Shown here one piece after another: positions 49,847 through 51,912 of a stretch of DNA of 51,912 nucleotides; position 1 is the first letter of the stretch; the number at the start of each line of letters is the position of its first letter. Location of the stretch: positions 1-51,912 of the forward strand of contig JAFYZX010000025.1 in the NCBI GenBank assembly GCA_017548505.1, in the 5' to 3' direction. Below the pieces are notes generated by a model that worked only from the letters and a program-made list of their open reading frames with translations, was not told the origin of the DNA and ran no database searches. Both the position numbers and the translations under genes were made by a program. Source of the stretch: Bacteroidales bacterium. Its GTDB lineage: Bacteria; Bacteroidota; Bacteroidia; Bacteroidales; UBA932.

Positions 49847-51045
49847 TGAAAGACAACACTCAAGCAGATAAGTATAAAGACCGTGCGCTGGGTTGTATGG
49901 TTGGCGGGGCTGTGGGAGACGCCCTAGGCTATGCCATTGAGTTTGACAGCTGGCAGGAAGTTGAGCGCAAGTTCGGTCCTCGTGGAATTACCCGTTATCA
50001 ACTTGACAGATGGGGTGTTGCCCGTATCTCAGATGATACCCAGATGTCTCTTTTCACCGCCGCCGGCATTCTTCTGGGAATGACCAGAGGTTATATGAGA
50101 GGCATTATGGCCCGTATAGATACCTATTGCTACTGGACATATCTGGACTGGCTTCACACGCAGCAGTGGACTGCCAGAAAAGAAGACGAGAGAGTTGATT
50201 CCTGGCTGATGGATATCCCCCAGCTCTACTCCTGCCGGGCTCCCGGACATACCTGTCTTTCCGCCCTGATGGCTTTGGAGAAGGACCAGACTCCAGTCAA
50301 CGACAGCTGCGGCTGCGGCGGAGTGATGCGCACAGCTCCGCTTGCCATTCTTGATTTCCTCCACAGCTATGCTTCCGGAGATATACTTTTTTGCGATATG
50401 TGTGCCGCTGAGGCAGCCAGGCTGACTCACAAGCACCCGCTTGGCTTCATTCCTTCCGCTCTTCTCAATCACATTCTGACCAGGATTCTGGGTGGTTATG
50501 CGGATGGTGAAAACCGCCAAGACCTCCTTGCTTCCCTGATACAAAAGGCCGCGGAAGAGATTGGTTCAATACAGTCTGCTCCAGACGATAACAAGGCCTA
50601 CAAAGAACTCTGGCCTAATCATATAGCAACCCAGCAGGACATTATCAAGAAGGCCTTAGACCTTGCCGGAGGAGACACTCCGGACCACACAGCCATTGAG
50701 TCCATCGGCGGCGGCTGGACCGGCCACGAAGCTCTTGCCATTGCGGTTTACAGCGCGGTCAAGCATTGCACTTCTTTTGAAGACGCAATCATAAGCAGCG
50801 TGAACCACTCCGGAGACAGCGACTCCACAGGTGCCGTCTGCGGCAACATCATAGGCTGTCTTCTTGGCCGCAGCGCAATTCCGGCCCACTTTACTCAGAA
50901 CCTGGAACTCCTGGACATCATAGAAGAAATTGCCACAGACCTTTACACAGGCTGCATCATCAGTGATCACGATCCTGTAGAGACTCCAGAAAAGCAACGC
51001 TGGGAGCAGAAATACTGCCACCACCGCTACCCTCATACTCGCTGA
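49846..51045 (+). CDS. ADP-ribosylglycohydrolase family protein
   Basis: This 399-residue DraG/ARH-type hydrolase removes ADP-ribose from proteins, nucleic acids or small molecules, using two magnesium ions. Metal-binding motifs are present: GGAVGDALG (20-28), SDDTQMSLF (62-70) and GDSDSTGA (323-330), with a CGCGGVMRTAPL segment typical of the group. The start overlaps the previous stop (TAATG). The C-terminal extension (residues 370-399, basic and His-rich) is not part of the fold. The substrate is unknown; no ADP-ribosyltransferase is nearby. Confidence 0.93.
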   Translation: MKDNTQADKYKDRALGCMVGGAVGDALGYAIEFDSWQEVERKFGPRGITRYQLDRWGVARISDDTQMSLFTAAGILLGMTRGYMRGIMARIDTYCYWTYLDWLHTQQWTARKEDERVDSWLMDIPQLYSCRAPGHTCLSALMALEKDQTPVNDSCGCGGVMRTAPLAILDFLHSYASGDILFCDMCAAEAARLTHKHPLGFIPSALLNHILTRILGGYADGENRQDLLASLIQKAAEEIGSIQSAPDDNKAYKELWPNHIATQQDIIKKALDLAGGDTPDHTAIESIGGGWTGHEALAIAVYSAVKHCTSFEDAIISSVNHSGDSDSTGAVCGNIIGCLLGRSAIPAHFTQNLELLDIIEEIATDLYTGCIISDHDPVETPEKQRWEQKYCHHRYPHTR

Positions 51046-51061
51046 ACTTCATTTGTTAATT

Positions 51062-51077
51062 CAGGCGAATGAGCCTG
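51062..51077 (+). terminator. Weak hairpin after the ADP-ribosylglycohydrolase gene
   Basis: CAGGC-GAATGA-GCCTG forms a five-base stem followed by TAAAAAC rather than a T-run. A poor terminator candidate, 16 bases after the stop. Confidence 0.3.
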
Positions 51078-51090
51078 TAAAAACTTTTCA

Positions 51091-51126
51091 TTTGACAGAA
51101 CTTGTCAAAGCAGCCTTTTATTTTTG
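51091..51126 (+). promoter_or_regulatory. Palindrome and -7 box upstream of nuclease-like gene
   Basis: TTTGACAgaactTGTCAAA (51091-51109) is a perfect 7-bp inverted repeat. Nine bases later TATTTTTG (51119-51126) matches the -7 box. The palindrome covers the place where a -33 element would lie, so a repressor bound there would block the promoter. The leader to the ATG at 51200 would be about 70 nt. Confidence 0.5.
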
Positions 51127-51199
51127 CCGTTGAAAATGGGAAAGAGTTCTTTTTCCTGTCTTTTACACTTCAGAGAACATTAAACAATAAATTACGCGT

Positions 51200-51912
51200 A
51201 TGAACATTATTGAAATCGTTGAAAAGACATTTGGCGAGTATTGCGGAGAGTTTTCCAAAATACTTGGAGAAGACACTGAAAATGGTGGTTTTGGTTTTAA
51301 GCCGTGGCTTCAGGCCTGGAATGACAAAAAAAGGCGGAGCATACACGAATCCAATCAGGTATATAAATTCATGGAAGCATATAAAGAAACGGCCCCAAAT
51401 CCTTCCAAAGTGCTTACTTGGATGGAACTTCCGGTTATTGTTAGAGATAGAAAGTTACATCCTTGCACTCATCATATTGACGGTTTTATCGTAGATAACG
51501 AACGGAAAATTCTTTTCTTTCTTGAAGCCAAGCGTTTGTCAAGGAAGAGCAACTATGAGAGTTTGAATTGTGATGTTGAGCTTCTATATGACTTTAGACG
51601 CGATGAGTATTCAAATTTTAAAGGCAAAATTTGCGATAGTTATAAAGGATTGAACCTGCTTGAATATGACGCCTTTGCAATTTGCCTTGTTGACATATGG
51701 AAAGACAAAAGTTCGTGGACAAAAGAAATGGTTGAGAAGTGGGGCCCTTATGATGATTTTTCAAGCAACCCTGGATATTCGTTGAAAAATGGATTGAAGG
51801 AAGTTTATCCTGGCTACTTCCAGGGTTATTATCTTATGCCATTTTTTAACAGCAAAAAATATTTTCACGATATATCAGGACGAAAGCTCCGTAAAAGGAT
51901 AGACGAAACACT
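51200..51912 (+). CDS. PD-(D/E)XK nuclease-like protein, 3'-truncated by window edge
   Basis: This frame is open from the ATG at 51200 to the window end, 237 codons so far. It begins MNIIEIVEKTFGEYCGEF. The segment IDGFIVDNERKILFFLEAKRL contains Asp94 and Glu109-x-Lys111, the spacing of a PD-(D/E)XK nuclease core; hydrophobic strands flank both. The rest (KSSWTKEMVEKWGPYDDF, YPGYFQGYYLMPFF) is not recognised. The gene is distinctly richer in A and T than its neighbours, suggesting transfer. It may belong to a defence or restriction-type locus continuing to the right; this is inferred. Confidence 0.6.
   Translation, partial: MNIIEIVEKTFGEYCGEFSKILGEDTENGGFGFKPWLQAWNDKKRRSIHESNQVYKFMEAYKETAPNPSKVLTWMELPVIVRDRKLHPCTHHIDGFIVDNERKILFFLEAKRLSRKSNYESLNCDVELLYDFRRDEYSNFKGKICDSYKGLNLLEYDAFAICLVDIWKDKSSWTKEMVEKWGPYDDFSSNPGYSLKNGLKEVYPGYFQGYYLMPFFNSKKYFHDISGRKLRKRIDET

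Overview
The window reads as a bacterial chromosome segment from the order Bacteroidales (phylum Bacteroidota), probably a host-associated anaerobe. The evidence is the repeated TAnnTTTG promoter box (with a TTG or TTTG 19 bases upstream in the best cases), the near absence of Shine-Dalgarno sequences, the two-subunit methylmalonyl-CoA mutase, futalosine-pathway menaquinone synthesis, an [FeFe] hydrogenase of the Bacteroidetes type, and the families of the lipoproteins. Species cannot be named. No rRNA, tRNA or CRISPR was found.

Layout. 1-5.7 kb: 3' part of leuS, two tandem YitT membrane proteins, then a pair of AraC-type regulators (the first membrane-anchored) behind tandem palindromes. 5.7-7.8 kb: trkA and a lipoprotein on the minus strand. 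7.8-11.1 kb: a compact plus-strand cassette of an HprK-like kinase, an S26B-like peptidase, a PqqD-type peptide-recognition protein and an ABC exporter, which resembles a RiPP tailoring and export unit without its precursor. 11.1-13.9 kb: two lipoproteins sharing an almost identical signal-peptide DNA segment, and an OmpA-like protein carrying a zinc ribbon. 14.2-16.8 kb: a decayed integrative element bounded by 21-bp direct repeats, apparently inserted in the 3' end of a DUF2795 gene; it holds an AAA/DUF4143 ATPase and an integrase remnant. 17-19.6 kb: folE, mqnB, a MacB/LolD-type ATPase and the cobalamin adenosyltransferase. 19.7-21.9 kb: a two-component system. 21.9-28.4 kb: a 5'-nucleotidase split over two genes, an ABC-2 exporter pair, a ComEA-like protein, rsmI and an acidic coiled-coil protein. 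28.4-30.4 kb: tdk and aspA. 30.5-36 kb: a YbhFSR-like efflux set (two permeases, HlyD, TolC) plus an acyltransferase. 36-43.8 kb: parE, [FeFe] hydrogenase, two GH18 lipoproteins, a DUF486 protein and an esterase. 43.9-47.9 kb: mutB and mutA. 48-51.9 kb: rpsU with a strong Shine-Dalgarno, a XerC/D recombinase, a thioredoxin-fold gene interrupted by TGA inside its CXXC motif, an ADP-ribosylglycohydrolase and the start of an AT-rich PD-(D/E)XK-like nuclease gene.

How the genes fit together. aspA (fumarate from aspartate), the B12-dependent mutase (succinate/propionate branch) and the adenosyltransferase (cofactor supply) form a coherent fumarate-succinate-propionate metabolism; aspA and mutA even share an identical 17-nt promoter segment. 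mqnB fits anaerobic respiration to fumarate. The GH18 proteins and esterase point to use of N-acetylglucosamine glycans.

The most interesting observations are the 21-bp repeat-bounded element, the TGA in the thioredoxin active site, the precursor-less PqqD/HprK/S26 cassette, the Shine-Dalgarno of rpsU, and two probable leaderless genes.
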